Shown in pieces: positions 1 to 11,179 of a stretch of 64,000 bases of DNA (position 1 is the stretch's first letter; each line of letters begins with the position of its first letter). The stretch is from the NCBI GenBank assembly GCA_021527695.1, contig JAKFAO010000002.1:1674501-1738500 (forward strand), read 5' to 3'. The notes beneath the pieces were generated by a model. The model searched no databases. It had not been told where the DNA came from and saw only the letters and a list, made by a program, of their open reading frames with translations. The position numbers and the translations under genes are program-made. This stretch comes from Naematelia aurantialba. Lineage: Eukaryota > Basidiomycota > Tremellomycetes > Tremellales > Naemateliaceae.

Positions 1-1347
1 GCCGTGTGACGTCTTGCAGCTATCCGCTGGGTATCGCGCTCTTTGCAACAACTATCGCAGTAAGGAATTTGCGACGAAAATATGTATGGTTCGATTGCCT
101 GGCCGGGTACCTGGATCTTACATCGCTAAGAACGATAAGCTTAGGTTCCGGTTGCTGTCATGACAAGCACACAAGGCAGGATGCCGTTCTGAAAGAACCT
201 ATGATGCCCGAGATAAGCTAATAGCAAGAATGGAGAGTTGAACTGAGCTGACCATGACACTGTAGAACCTTCGTGACTCCCGCCATACTCTCAAGAGTAT
301 CGATATTCTGAGTATAATTACGGAGCAGCTGTTGCGAGTGAGCTGGGAGTTCATCGATTGAATACTGCCCTACTCACAACCCCTCGATCTTCAAGTAGCT
401 TGATCCAGCGATGGCAAGGGCTGGGAGTGAAGTTTTTGGGATAAATGTGCTTTGCGAAGGAACTCAGGAATCAGCGTGAGACGCTCGACTCTACACCTAC
501 TAGAAGACCTCGGGATGTTCTCGGAAATAATGGAGATCAAACATCTGCTGGGGATCGTCCAGCTCGTACTTCGCCTCCTGCTGTAGCTGTGCATACAACC
601 CCGTTGATGACCGGAAATCTGGAATGCCACAACTCGTCGATATACCGGCACCCGATAGTACGATTATATTCTTGGCGTTCCCCAGGAGTTGGATGGCGTC
701 ATCGACGGTGTTATATTGAGGGAGTTTAATGCGACGGCGAAGGATTCGAGAGAGGGCGATTTTCGCGAAGGGGAGAAGGTAGACATTATGAGTTGCGGGA
801 TCGCGCAGTGGTTCAGGCTTATAGGGGTAATGAGTCGTGCTCATTTGGCAAATGTGAGGCCGGATGCTTACAGGAATGATGCCAAAGCCTAACAACAGTC
901 TGCGCAGAGAAGCAGTCTCGCCAGCCTGATTGGGCTGTAGGTAGTCCCGTAGGAAGGCCACAAGGCCGCGCTCCTTCAAGCGGGCCAGCATCCGGTCAAC
1001 TTCCTCTTCGGTGAATCCATTCTCAGCTGTGAAAAGCTCAGTGTGTGAGCCCGACAGCACAATCTAGAAGAGTGCTTACCTTCTTCAGCCAAATGATTAT
1101 ACTCATCATCGTCTACCAGATCGAGCTCTGCGTCGGAATCGTAGTCATCGGAGTCAAGCTGGTATGTGTCCCTCGGCATCACTTCACCGAGAAGAGAGAC
1201 TTGGCTCATTGCGCTTGATGAGGATGACCTACAACTGACTCCGACAGAAGAAGAGGACGTGGCCGGGACAACGGATAATCCGTGCGTACCTGGACCGGAC
1301 AGGCACCTCTTTTCGCCACTCCAAGGCATCTCTTTCGTATCTCGCAT
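1..1347 (-). CDS. SIR2: SIR2/SIRT1-type NAD-dependent protein deacetylase (3' end beyond window)
   Basis: NAD-dependent lysine deacetylase of the class I sirtuins, expected in the nucleus and acting on histones. Exon 1 (1347-1080) carries an acidic Asp/Glu-rich N-terminus; exon 2 (1026-501) holds the conserved sirtuin lead-in and the NAD-binding motif GAGISTSCGIPDFRSS. Further exons encode YSFAKHIYP, then RNYTQNIDTLE, the catalytic-His motif LQCHG, and the first zinc cysteines ASCLRC, followed by IPYCDSC near the left edge. Introns are GT-AG (1079-1027 is the first). The start is the first in-frame ATG, 146 bases from the divergent gene at 1494. The chain resembles SIR2/HST1/SIRT1 more than cytosolic HST2 because of the N-terminal helical stretch before the Rossmann fold. 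The C-terminus is not in the window. Confidence 0.9.
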
Positions 1348-1493
1348 TCTTCAGATTCGTGACACAGTTCTTCCACCCAGCCTTCTTACCTCCACTGAGC
1401 CCACTATTGGTGGCGCTGGATTCACTGACTAAACAAAGTCATTGACAGCGAATCCGTTCATCACCTGCCTCCAGAAGGCCGCAACTAATCAAG

Positions 1494-3573
1494 ATGAACA
1501 CATCGTCCGCTACCCGTCTTCCATTCGACCTTCGACCTTCCGTTGAGCGGATCACGTTAAGGGAGCCCAACGAAGCTAGGCAATCATCCGTTCATGAATC
1601 AAGCTCACAAGCCGCAAGATCACGACGGAACAGGCTACAGGAACAAGAGAGCGGAAGTGTCTCTGACCTATCTCACTCTCGGGGAAGAGAACAAGGGAAT
1701 GAACTGTATATCCGGAGTGTGCCGGATATTCCACACACTGCTCAAGCCCACCGCTACGAGGCTGCTGAGAGCTACCAAGCGTCTGAGTCACCAAGATTGA
1801 GCGGCGCAACAAACTATATACAGGCGATTCGCGTACTGCCAAGACTTCATGGTGATGAACGGCAAGAAACCCAGGGGACGGAGAGAGCCCGAAGTAAGTG
1901 CGGGATCTGGCCCAGACATGGTCTAACATTCGGAGGAAGATTGGATCGCAGTCTGCGTCGGAGAGAAAATTTAGCCATTCGTCGACCAAAGCCAAGTAAT
2001 TGCGACCTGCCCTTGCGGATTAGGGAGGCAAATTCACTTGCGCTGCCTACGTTCGCAGAAGAGGTAGAGAACTACCACACGGCGTCCGTCCGCGGTAACG
2101 AGAACAACAACAACGAGAAACGAGGAGTACAGGTGAGATTGTCGAATCAACTATGGGCAGAAAACCGATTGACGGTACGTCATTCGAACTTCACGATTGA
2201 CGCATAGATACAACAAGGTCGGAAGGTCGGATTTCTCACAAGAGGCAAATCCTCAAAACCAGTGACGTCCCATATACGGCGAAACAAAGGGCTAAGTGCG
2301 CTTCACCCTCTAGAGGGTCTGCCCATGCTCACTGTTTGTAAATGCAGTTTTCAATGAACGGGAATTCCTAAAACGGTCTCGACCATACTACGGCCAAGTG
2401 CAGGATAAGCAGCTAGATCGGCGAGAAGGAGTCGGCCTTTCAAAGCTGCAGTTCCAACCACAATCCAACGCGGAATGGCGAAGCGCGAAGAGCGTGAAGG
2501 ACACAGCAGTACACAGGCGGAGTGCATCAGAGGCACACATAAAATGTCCGAGCCAGTATCAGTCAGACAACCCGCCTTCGTCTGCAATCCAAACTTCACC
2601 CAGCGGGATCACCAAGGAACAGAGCGAAAGCCAAATCAGCTGTGGACTACAAGCCGATTGGAGATTCGGTTGTCTCTTACCCACAGGACAGCTTAGCGCA
2701 CCCGCGAAATCGGGAAACATGCACTCAGTACCTCGATACGTGACCTCTCCTGCGGGGTCTTCGCCGTGGGAGTCTGCTATTCCGGCCCGGGGGAAGCACT
2801 TTTGCGTCCGATCAACCTCACCCAAGGAGATGGCAACGAGGAAGAATGCACCAAACGACGTCCTACCACGACATCCGCAGACTTCGGCTCTAACCTTCTG
2901 TGTCCCGCAATCTGCCTTCCCCAAATCATCAGATCGAACAAGTACCATTTCGCATTCTGGCCAGATTGCGTCCACGTCTTCGAATCAGAGACAAGCTCTC
3001 TTGGTCAATCACCACGGTTCACTGCTTCGACATCCACAACACAACGTACAAATTCTATCCACGCCTCTCAATCCTTCTCGACAAACCTCCAAGGTCCGCC
3101 GTCCAGGGCCTGGAGAACTTCCGTCTCCATCGTCTCCGAATCTAAAGGCAACATTGGAAACTCCTCCTGCGACGCAAGTGTCCGCACACATCATTCTCTC
3201 AGATGATTACGGCTACTCGTCGCCGTCGCCGAGTCGTCTAGTCGACCGCATGCATTCGGACATTTCCAACCCCACCAGTAACAACATTCAGTGGACCGTG
3301 AGGAATCGGGTGTTTTCAAGTGCGGTGGCCGCCGTGACACCCTTTCTCATCCAACAGCGATCAAGCCTTCAAACAGAGCCAGATCTTCAAGAGGGTCCTG
3401 GCCCAGAGTTGAATGAACCGCGTCTGTTCTCCGCCTCAATCAATTCTGGTTCCTCGCCCAGATCGTTATATTCTGCCGTGCTCCTGCCGCGCCACGGCTC
3501 CTTCGACAATCTCGAAACAACCGAGGAAGAGTTTCATAAGCATTGGCAGCGTCGGACAAACCTTTTGAGATAG
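1494..3573 (+). CDS. unrecognised serine/arginine-rich protein, two exons
   Basis: I do not recognise this protein. Exon 1 runs from ATG 1494 to about 2174. A long second frame is open from about 2314 to the TAG at 3573. The best join is an intron 2175-2313, with donor GTACGT, a pyrimidine-rich acceptor ending CTCTAG, and a codon-boundary phase; it gives about 646 residues. The sequence is polar and low in hydrophobic residues, rich in Ser, Arg, Gln and Pro, with no membrane segment, signal peptide or zinc motif visible, so it is probably largely disordered. It is divergent from the SIR2 gene over 146 bases and convergent with IDH1, ending 152 bases away. The intron choice is inference. Confidence 0.55.
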
Positions 3574-3725
3574 TACAAACTCAGCTGCAGAAAATGCGAC
3601 GAGACTTGTATCAGAAATTCGATCCCGCGCGGTCAGCGAGAGTAATTCACCCTACATAGTCGCCCAAGTAAGGAGATTGGCATTTTGTGCATGTGACATT
3701 GCTTCGACATTTCCAAACCTAGGCT

Positions 3726-5583
3726 TCACGCCAACACTTTGTCCAAGACAGCCTTGGTGAAGTCACTAGTAGATGCGTTTCCTTGCATGTCATCAGTTTG
3801 AGGCAAGCACTGGAAGAAGAAGCTGACCGTGCATGTCTGCCGTGCGGACCTTGCCCTCGGAAATGACGTCGTATACTGCGGAAGCAATGACATTGGCTTG
3901 CGATTCGAGACCAAGATGTCGTAGGAGCATGGAAGATGACAAGATCATGGCTGAGGGGTTCGCCTTGTTGGCTCCCATAATGTCCTACAAAATGTCAGTT
4001 TTGACTGCAGTTGCGGCCAGGTCAATCGAAGATATACCTTGCCGACGTGACGGCATCCTGTAATGTGTCAGCACAACGAACATAAATAAATAGCGCGGAA
4101 CACGAACCAGGCTCAAAGAGGGCGTATTCCTGCAGACAGATCAGCACGTATCCATGACTCGTTTGGCAGTGGACTGACTCGGCCAAAATTGCATCCGGGA
4201 ACGACACCGGGTCCACCCACAAGAGCTAAAGTACAATTAGCCTGTCGTCATGCCAAGTACAAGCAGCTTACCAGCACCAATATTACTAACAATGTTACCG
4301 TATAGGTTGGGCTATACGAAATGAGCGTTTCAACCGCCTAGTGAGTTAGTAGCTTACCATGACCATAACATCAAACTGCTGAGGCTTTGAGACCAGCTGC
4401 ATCGAAGTGTTGTCGACAATCATGGAGTCAAATTTGATGCCGGTGTGACCGAACTCGGTTTCGGCGATGCGCTTGCAAGTGTTGAGGAACAGGCCGTCCC
4501 CAAGTTTCATGATGTTCGCTTTGTGGACACAGGTAACTTTCTAAAGTTCATACAGTCAGATCTCTGAGATGCGTCGCTCAATGAGATGCAGGGGGTGGAT
4601 ACAGGAAGAACAAAGGTATTAACTGACCTTTCGGTCATTCTTCACAGCAAACTCAAATGCGAACCGAGCGATACGTTCTGCCTTAGCCCTTGTAGAGACT
4701 TTCAAGCTCTCAACCACACCAGGGAAGCTCTGGTGCTCGAGGCCAGAGTACTCTCCCTCGGTATTCTCACGGATGATGGTAAAGTCAACGTCCTTGTGCC
4801 GTGTAGGGAAGCCTGGGAGCGTTTTGCAAATTACGACCGATGCGTAGATGTCAAGTTGTTGACGGAGTGCCACATTCCACGAGTTATGACCCGTTTGGTC
4901 GACTGGAGTAAACAGTATACCTGCACACGGAGTGTCAGTCCGAATATTGATAAACAGGGGCCCGATCTACACAGCACGCAAACGAGGGGATCAGTTGGGG
5001 GGAGAGAGGGGAGAGGCTTGCAAAGGGCTAGCTTAGAAAAACAGTTCACCTTTTAAGCCGACCTTATTCCTACGCAAAGACTCCATAGCTTGCTGGAATA
5101 GCTCCTCGCCGCCCTTGGTTTCTCCAGACACATCATACTGCTCCCATTGAACTGGAACTTTGAGGGCCTCAAACACCTCTTTGACGGAGTCGGTAATCTC
5201 TTTGCCGATACCATCACCTGGAACCAGGGTAACAGTGTATTTCCCTGTCCACATTAGCTCCCTTCCTGCTATTCAATGCAGGCCTTACCACCAAACTTGG
5301 CGGGCAACTATGTTTCATACGTCAGCCGGAAGCAGAACACAGTATAACGATGGAAGCGCACCCTCTTCTCGTCAGCAATTGTAGCCATCGACCGTGCAGC
5401 CACAGGGCCGCGCTGTTGAATATGCGCCAGAGGAAGTTACAAAGGGCAGAAGGGAATTTGAGGGAGGGAACACAGACGATCAGCGGTCAAATCGGACAGA
5501 TTGCTTGTTCCACTGCTCACCACTGTGGACCGAATTGCACTCCTCAGCGTAGAGGTACTGGATCTAAGCGGTGCGGTCAACAT
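3726..5583 (-). CDS. IDH1: mitochondrial NAD-isocitrate dehydrogenase, regulatory-type subunit 1
   Basis: Subunit of the NAD-dependent isocitrate dehydrogenase of the TCA cycle (isocitrate to 2-oxoglutarate) in the mitochondrial matrix. Exon 1 (5583-5521) encodes a 21-residue Arg/Ser/Thr-rich presequence beginning [11 protein letters not shown]. Exon 2 starts at 5412 and carries [11 protein letters not shown] very short exon (LPAKFGG) follows, then the core from [14 protein letters not shown]. Later exons show [19 protein letters not shown], the substrate loop [25 protein letters not shown], and the C-terminal end [13 protein letters not shown]. The SGLEHQ form (rather than SGIEH) is typical of IDH1. 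At least seven GT-AG introns are present. It is divergent from the METTL2-like gene at 5796, sharing about 210 bases of promoter. Confidence 0.93.
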
Positions 5584-5795
5584 GTCGAGGGAAGAGGGCA
5601 GTGAGGGGAGCAAGCGGGATGATGATATGGGACAGGTAGTTGAAGAGTTGATTAGTATTCAGAGGAATGAGTACGACTGGTTTCGCCAGATACGTCAGGG
5701 TTATACGTTCGGTGTTTCTCGGCCGATTACAACCGCGTCCTACCCAGATACAACTTTTCAGAAAACGATAGTGTTCTTGATAGAGAAGAACTCTG

Positions 5796-7430
5796 ATGCA
5801 TCCTCAGAGAGCTCTCAGGACCACGACGAGGACTTTACAAGCGCTGGGTACTCTAGGCAGCATGCCAGTCGCGCCAATGAATGCCGAAGCGGGTCCCTCG
5901 ACTCCGCCCGCTTCGCCAGTTGCCTTAACACCGCAACCAGGTACCGCGGCCGCCAAATGGTACCGACCCGATGGGCCTCCAGTGGGTTCAACCTTCGGAG
6001 CGCGTATCTTGCGCGAGGATCAGGATGTGTTCAGTCAAAATGCTTGGTGCGTAGCTTTCTGTTGCCCTTCTCACTGACCGATCACTCGGAAGCTTCCGGC
6101 TGATCAAGAGGGAGAGAGCAGGGACCATGTAGAGCTCCCAGAGGACTTCCACGACTCCGCCGAGAAGGTGAAAGAGTATCACAGGTCGAACCCTGTCATT
6201 GAAAGTCGCAGAGGTCAGCTCGCTGCTGTGATCGGCCGTAGAGCTGAAGACCCAGCAGATCAGTACAACTGCAATCCAGCTAGCTATTGGGACCGCTTTT
6301 ATTCCAATCATAAAGCTGCGTGAGTGGACTATGGACCCGGATCTATGTCTGACAGGATTGATAGCTTCTTCAAGGACAGAGCATGGTTGAGACTCGAGTT
6401 TCCAGAGTTAATAGCCTGCAGCGAAGCAGATGTGAGCCTGGCGTGCGACGCGTGGTGCAGCTGCAATTAAATAATGAATCTAGGCTGGACCGAAGACCGT
6501 CTTGGAGGTCGGATGCGTGAGCAGTTTGTGTGGCCATCCTCTTGCTTGGGCGCTGAGACGTCAGCAGGGCGCTGGGAATACGGTTTTTCCACTCCTTATG
6601 CACAATGAGAATCCGAAGCTTGTCGTGTATTCAACGGATTACTCATCCACTGCCGTAGACGTCGTCAAGGTCTGTCTACCATACATACTCTCCACTTCCT
6701 GACTGCATGCGCTGAGAATGAGCAGTCGAATCCGCTCTATCCTCGGCCACCGCATGGAAAGGGCGTGCTGCACGCATCGGTATGGGACATCACTGCTCGG
6801 TCCGGTTCCAATGACGCCGTTGAGCAGCCCGGTGCGAACGAAAATCACTCCACTATGACAACACGGGAGCCTTCCTCCCCGACTGCGTCCAGCTTCAGCC
6901 TTCCAGAGGGTATAGAACCGGGCTCAGTCGATGTCATCACCTGCATATATGTCTTATCAGCTTTGCATCCTAAAGAATGGGAGCAAGCGGTTCACAATCT
7001 CTACGTCGTATGCCCATGTCTCTCTTGGGGCTGCCTATGGTATCGAACACTCACTTCTCCAGGCCTTGAAACCCGGTGGCCTGCTCCTACTCCGGGATTA
7101 CGGCCGCCACGACCTCGCTCAACTCCGTATTAAGCGCGAACGGTTACTCGACCCCGCCACGCCTAACCTATATATCCGCGGTGATGGAACTCGAGTGTAC
7201 TTCTTCGCAAAAGAAGAATTGAGGGACATTCTGACGCGACACCCACGAGAGCGGGAAGGCTGTATGTTTGAGCTTGACCAGCTGGGAGAGGATCGCCGAA
7301 TGGTCAGTTTTCTGTGGAATTTTTCTTTTCGTGCATGAGCTGAGAGCGGTAAAAGCTTGTCAATCGGAAGGAACAGTTGAAGATGTTCAGGATTTGGATG
7401 CAGGTGAAGGCAAAGAAGGTCGTCGAGTAG
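5796..7430 (+). CDS. TRM140: tRNA N3-methylcytidine methyltransferase (METTL2/TRM140 family)
   Basis: SAM-dependent methyltransferase that makes 3-methylcytidine in the anticodon loop of tRNAs. The SAM motif [16 protein letters not shown] is followed by [14 protein letters not shown], the family block [41 protein letters not shown], and a C-terminal end with [15 protein letters not shown]. All are typical of METTL2/ABP140/TRM140. A GT-AG intron at 6048-6121 joins the N-terminal exon to the conserved DHVELPED segment. The first ATG (5796) gives an Arg/Thr-rich N-terminus resembling a mitochondrial presequence; a second ATG (SMPVAPM) lies about 20 codons downstream. No actin-binding extension like that of S. 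cerevisiae Abp140 is seen. The 3' end overlaps the antisense small gene. Confidence 0.9.
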
Positions 7431-7726
7431 GCGTGATACATTGTGAATGTTCCCCCTGAGAAATGTTCTGGCTTGCTCCTTATGCCTTGCTCGACTTCTG
7501 TGAACTTGGTTAGAATTCTGGGACGTCCCGTTTCCATCCGGCCCACCTTATCAGCCTTTGCTCGCATTGTCTTGCGTTTCTTCACTTTGAATGCATCATC
7601 CAGTCCGAGCGAGGAGTCGGTCCGAGGAGTCGGAGGAGGGAGGGGCTTCCTGGCGTCTTTCGCAGTCTTTGACGCCGTCTTCTCCTTCTTTGTGGGTCGC
7701 TTCATGAGCTTCGCAGAGCGTCCCAT
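7304..7726 (-). CDS. small lysine-rich protein, unrecognised
   Basis: A compact basic reading frame that starts [16 protein letters not shown] and continues through a Lys/Pro-rich stretch to [21 protein letters not shown] and GRPRILTKF. The strongly basic composition suggests a nuclear or nucleolar protein, but I cannot name a family. The first about 90 residues look genuine; the remaining about 50 read antisense through the last coding exon of the methyltransferase gene and may instead be spliced out or end earlier, so the 3' end is uncertain. Its start lies 186 bases from the divergent PEP7-like gene. An upstream ATG at 7798 would add 24 residues and is less likely. Confidence 0.5.
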   Translation of the reverse strand: MGRSAKLMKRPTKKEKTASKTAKDARKPLPPPTPRTDSSLGLDDAFKVKKRKTMRAKADKVGRMETGRPRILTKFTEVEQGIRSKPEHFSGGTFTMYHAYSTTFFAFTCIQILNIFNCSFRLTSFYRSQLMHEKKNSTEN

Positions 7727-7912
7727 GGTGTGTCTGTCTATCGTCTGTACTCGGCCTGTACACAGACGCCTGACAAACGACGAAAAATCCTTCGGCATAC
7801 CATCCCAAAAACCACGTGGCTTGGACCGCGTATCTTGTATCCCTCGATCCTGTCGAGTAGCCAGCCATTATTCACACCATGTCTCGGTGAGATCAATAGT
7901 CGTATCTCAGAA

Positions 7913-10866
7913 ATGACGAGTCCAGATACTCTACCTACTCCTTCTCCTTCGTCCATATACGAACCTCCAAGGCGGAAATTCGGTTCTTCTGCGTCCCGAC
8001 CATCACCCACCCTCCGCCCGTCTTCCTCTTCCTCAACCACCACCTCCAATCGATCCTCAACGCCTACTCCGACGCCATCTCCGGCGCTTCAACCACTGCA
8101 TAACACATCGACATCTCATCAAATCATTCCTGCTGCTGCTCTCTTCCCTAGCAAGCCAGCCGAGCCAACGAGGACGCGATCGGCTTCCTCGGCTTCTTCC
8201 GATGCTTTCCAAATGGCTGCCGACCGTTCGCTCGCTTGGCTGCATAATTGGACTCCGAAAGGCGAAGGAAGAAGTCGAGAATTCATCGCTAATACATTGA
8301 ATGGCGTTGTAAGTGTCGCTGGTACCGTGGGAAATGGGATCGGGGGTGCCGTTGGGGAGATCGGAGTCAAGTTGGGGGAGGGGAGGGAGGCTAGAAGGTT
8401 GAGCAGCTTCAGTCTGGGCGGAGGAGGTTTGAATCAAGGAGGGTCAGGTGCTATTGGGGTGGGATTGAGTCCGTCAGACGCGCTGGGGAGCGGAATCAGC
8501 ATGACAAGAGCGTTGTCAAATGGCTCGACCGGAGGGGCAGGATTGAGTCCCCCACAACCACCTGCACCGTTGCATACGGTCTCTACCTCAAGTCTTCCTA
8601 CAGGTCGGAGGATCCCTCAACCTGCGAATCTCTCCCGTCTCGGTGGGCTTAATACAGCATCAACCCCTCTGCTTTCGCCACCTAGTACAGTTTCATCCCC
8701 CACAGCCGCGGCGCCTTCCTCAGCGGCGCCGCTTCCGAGATCGCCTTCATCAAGCCTCTCCATCACACATAGTCCCAGCAAGCCTCATGGATCAAGTCAC
8801 CTCAACCCAAACCATGTCCGATCGAACTCTTCATCCACATCTCATCGGACAAGTAGCTTTGGAGGCGCAAAGTCACCTGATCTCTCTCGGTCCAGCTCGA
8901 CTGCGAATGGCGGTGTTGCTCCCAGCACCAACTCGAGGCTGCATGGGATGCCATACAAACTTGGATTTCAGCCGGCAGGGGTACGAAATGATCGGACAGG
9001 AGAGTATGCAGAGAAGAGGAGAGCAGGGGGAGTGGAAAGGGAAAAGGAGGAAGGAAGACTCGGAAGGAGATGGGCGAAGGTAGGTCAAACCTTACTTGGT
9101 AGTTGAAGTCCCTTGATGATAGCCACCACATTTATCTGGGTATGTGGCTGACACGAGTACAGCTTGTAGACCTACATTTCAATCCGACAATGCAGTTGAC
9201 AAACCCGCAACTTCCGACTCTTCCTCGGTCGTCTTCATCTTCCGTCTCCCTGTCCTCTGTGGCGTCGTCCGGGGACAGACGTCGATCAATACTGTCGATT
9301 GATGGTGCTTTGGATGCCTTCCGACCGAAAGAGAGATGGAAGGGGTTGAAGGGCGCCATGGCGCCTGTTGTAAATCCCAATGCAGAGGAGCAAAGAAGAC
9401 GAGGTAAGGGGGTGAGAGATTCCTGTAACACAGCGTCCCTAACGACAAATTTCAGCTGCAGAACAGGCGATCGTCAAGTGGGAGGACGATGGAGACGTTC
9501 GCAAATGCAGGCTTTGCCAGTGCGTGTTTCTCATACGGAACTCGGCAGTGTTGACGCTCCTAACAGGTCCGTATTTTCCATTTCGAATCGGAAACACCAC
9601 TGCCGATTGTGCGGTCGCATCGTTTGCTCTCTTCCGCCCACCCCTCCGGCCCTTCTTGCCGTCGAAATTCAGCTCTTCTCACCCACGAACAACGATGGTC
9701 CATCGGCAGGCCCGAAACCACTACCAGCTGGAACCAGGCGAGAAAAGTGTAGCTTGCTCCTTGTAGCGGACTGGAAGACAGGTCGAGGAGAAGAGGTAGA
9801 GGAAGGTTTTGTGGGGTGGATGAAGACAGACTTGGATCTGACACCTGTCTCTCATGAGGATAATGACGAAATCCAGCGGATGATGGACCACGAAAAGCGG
9901 AATTCGAGAGGAAGCATCAGCACCCTTGCAGATGTTGGTGGTGGGGAAGACGGAAGAACGTTGCCGTTGCCTCAGCAGCCAAAGGAGGTACAAGTAAAGG
10001 GAATGCGAGCATGCCGGGAATGCTGGGCAGTGGTTTCGTGAGTTCACATTCGTATCCTCAGATCTCTCCTGACTCTCGCATCTAGCCGGAAACAAAAGAA
10101 AGCGGATCGTGCTCGTGTTACCGGTTTTGCACGGCTCTACTCTGCGCTTAAGACACTTCAAGCAGAGATCGAAGGAATAATGCCGGATTTTGAGGACGCG
10201 ATGGACGAGCTCACGTACGTGTCACCAAGTCCATTGTCGTCAACGTTTGTTCTGATGATATGGGAAACAGATCATCAGCCGAACCTCGAGATCCACCGCG
10301 ATCAACGCTTGGTCTACACAAGCAGCTCCTGACCCTCCTAGCGCAGTACGAACACCTTTCTAAACGTATCTCTTCATTACCTGCTGTGGACGGTAGCGGT
10401 CAGGCAACGGTGCAGAGCGCGGTGGCCAGATCTGCCGCGTCCTTTTTGGCCGTTGAAATGATCAAGGTTCAGGTGAGATTGCATACCAAAGACCATTTAG
10501 GTGGGATTGACATGCGATTCCACAGGCCTTGCCAAAGTTACAAAAACGTGCAGCCGATGTGAAGCGGAAAAGCATGGCGGTACTCGAGACTACTCTGGCG
10601 GAACAGCTCAAGCTGGAGGGGGTAAATTCTACGAAAAATGACGATATAGCGAACGCTTTGCAACCGCTCCTGGAACAAGAAGCACAGCTCGAGTGAGCTC
10701 CTCGTCCTCTGTTTGCCCCTTGTAACCTCACTAATCGCGCTGCAGGGTGATGATTGCCGATGCGAATGGTCAGAGAAAGTATGAGGATGCCAGGGCTCTT
10801 GGCGAGGCGCTTGAGGATATCAGGGAGGAAATTGGCAAAATGACTCGGTCCGCCGCTGCAAGCTAA
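7913..10866 (+). CDS. PEP7: FYVE-domain endosomal tethering protein, PEP7/VAC1 (rabenosyn-5) like
   Basis: Endosomal phosphatidylinositol-3-phosphate-binding protein, expected to link Rab5-type GTPase and SNARE/Sec1 factors in Golgi-to-vacuole sorting. The N-terminal about 390 residues are Ser/Pro-rich and disordered, with one Gly-rich amphipathic patch near residue 140 (NTLNGVVSVAGTVG). After the first intron near 9080 come KWEDDGDVRKCRLC and the FYVE core RKHHCRLCGRIVCSLPP, then KCSLL and RACRECW supplying the remaining zinc cysteines. The C-terminal third is helical and charged (rabenosyn Rab-binding-like), ending in KMTRSAAAS at TAA 10864-10866. The start is the first ATG after an in-frame stretch, in good context. 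The FYVE loop between zinc-binding pairs is unusually long. VAC1 versus a generic FYVE protein is decided by overall layout, not proven. Confidence 0.8.
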
Positions 10867-11179
10867 GATGCACGTCGAGCACCCCTGCTCTTGTAATGCG
10901 TCATATGGCATATCGGATCCGCTATGTATGCTTCACTTCCCCTTAAAGCGTCTAGGACGGTTGCATCGCCTGATGTAACGGAAGCAAGCGCCTGACTCGT
11001 GAACGAATCGACGATTTTGAAGAACGTCACCAGGCATAGCATACAGTACAAAAATGGCCATACAAAAGGTTCATTGTCGATCTGAGCTGACGTTCTAAAG
11101 CATTGACGTCTAGACAAGTTTGCACAGTATCTAATCGGGACAATGGTTCTCTTCCCATTCCCTCCGGTTAAGGATCGCC
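10867..11179. other. convergent intergenic gap
   Basis: About 310 bases between the 3' ends of the PEP7-like gene and the metalloprotease gene. I see no reading frame with support and no RNA gene; it should hold the two transcript 3' ends. Confidence 0.6.

Noticed and set aside
8802..9448. Minus-strand frames opposite the FYVE gene
   Set aside because: Ser/Leu-rich shadows of the Ser/Pro-rich coding exon.
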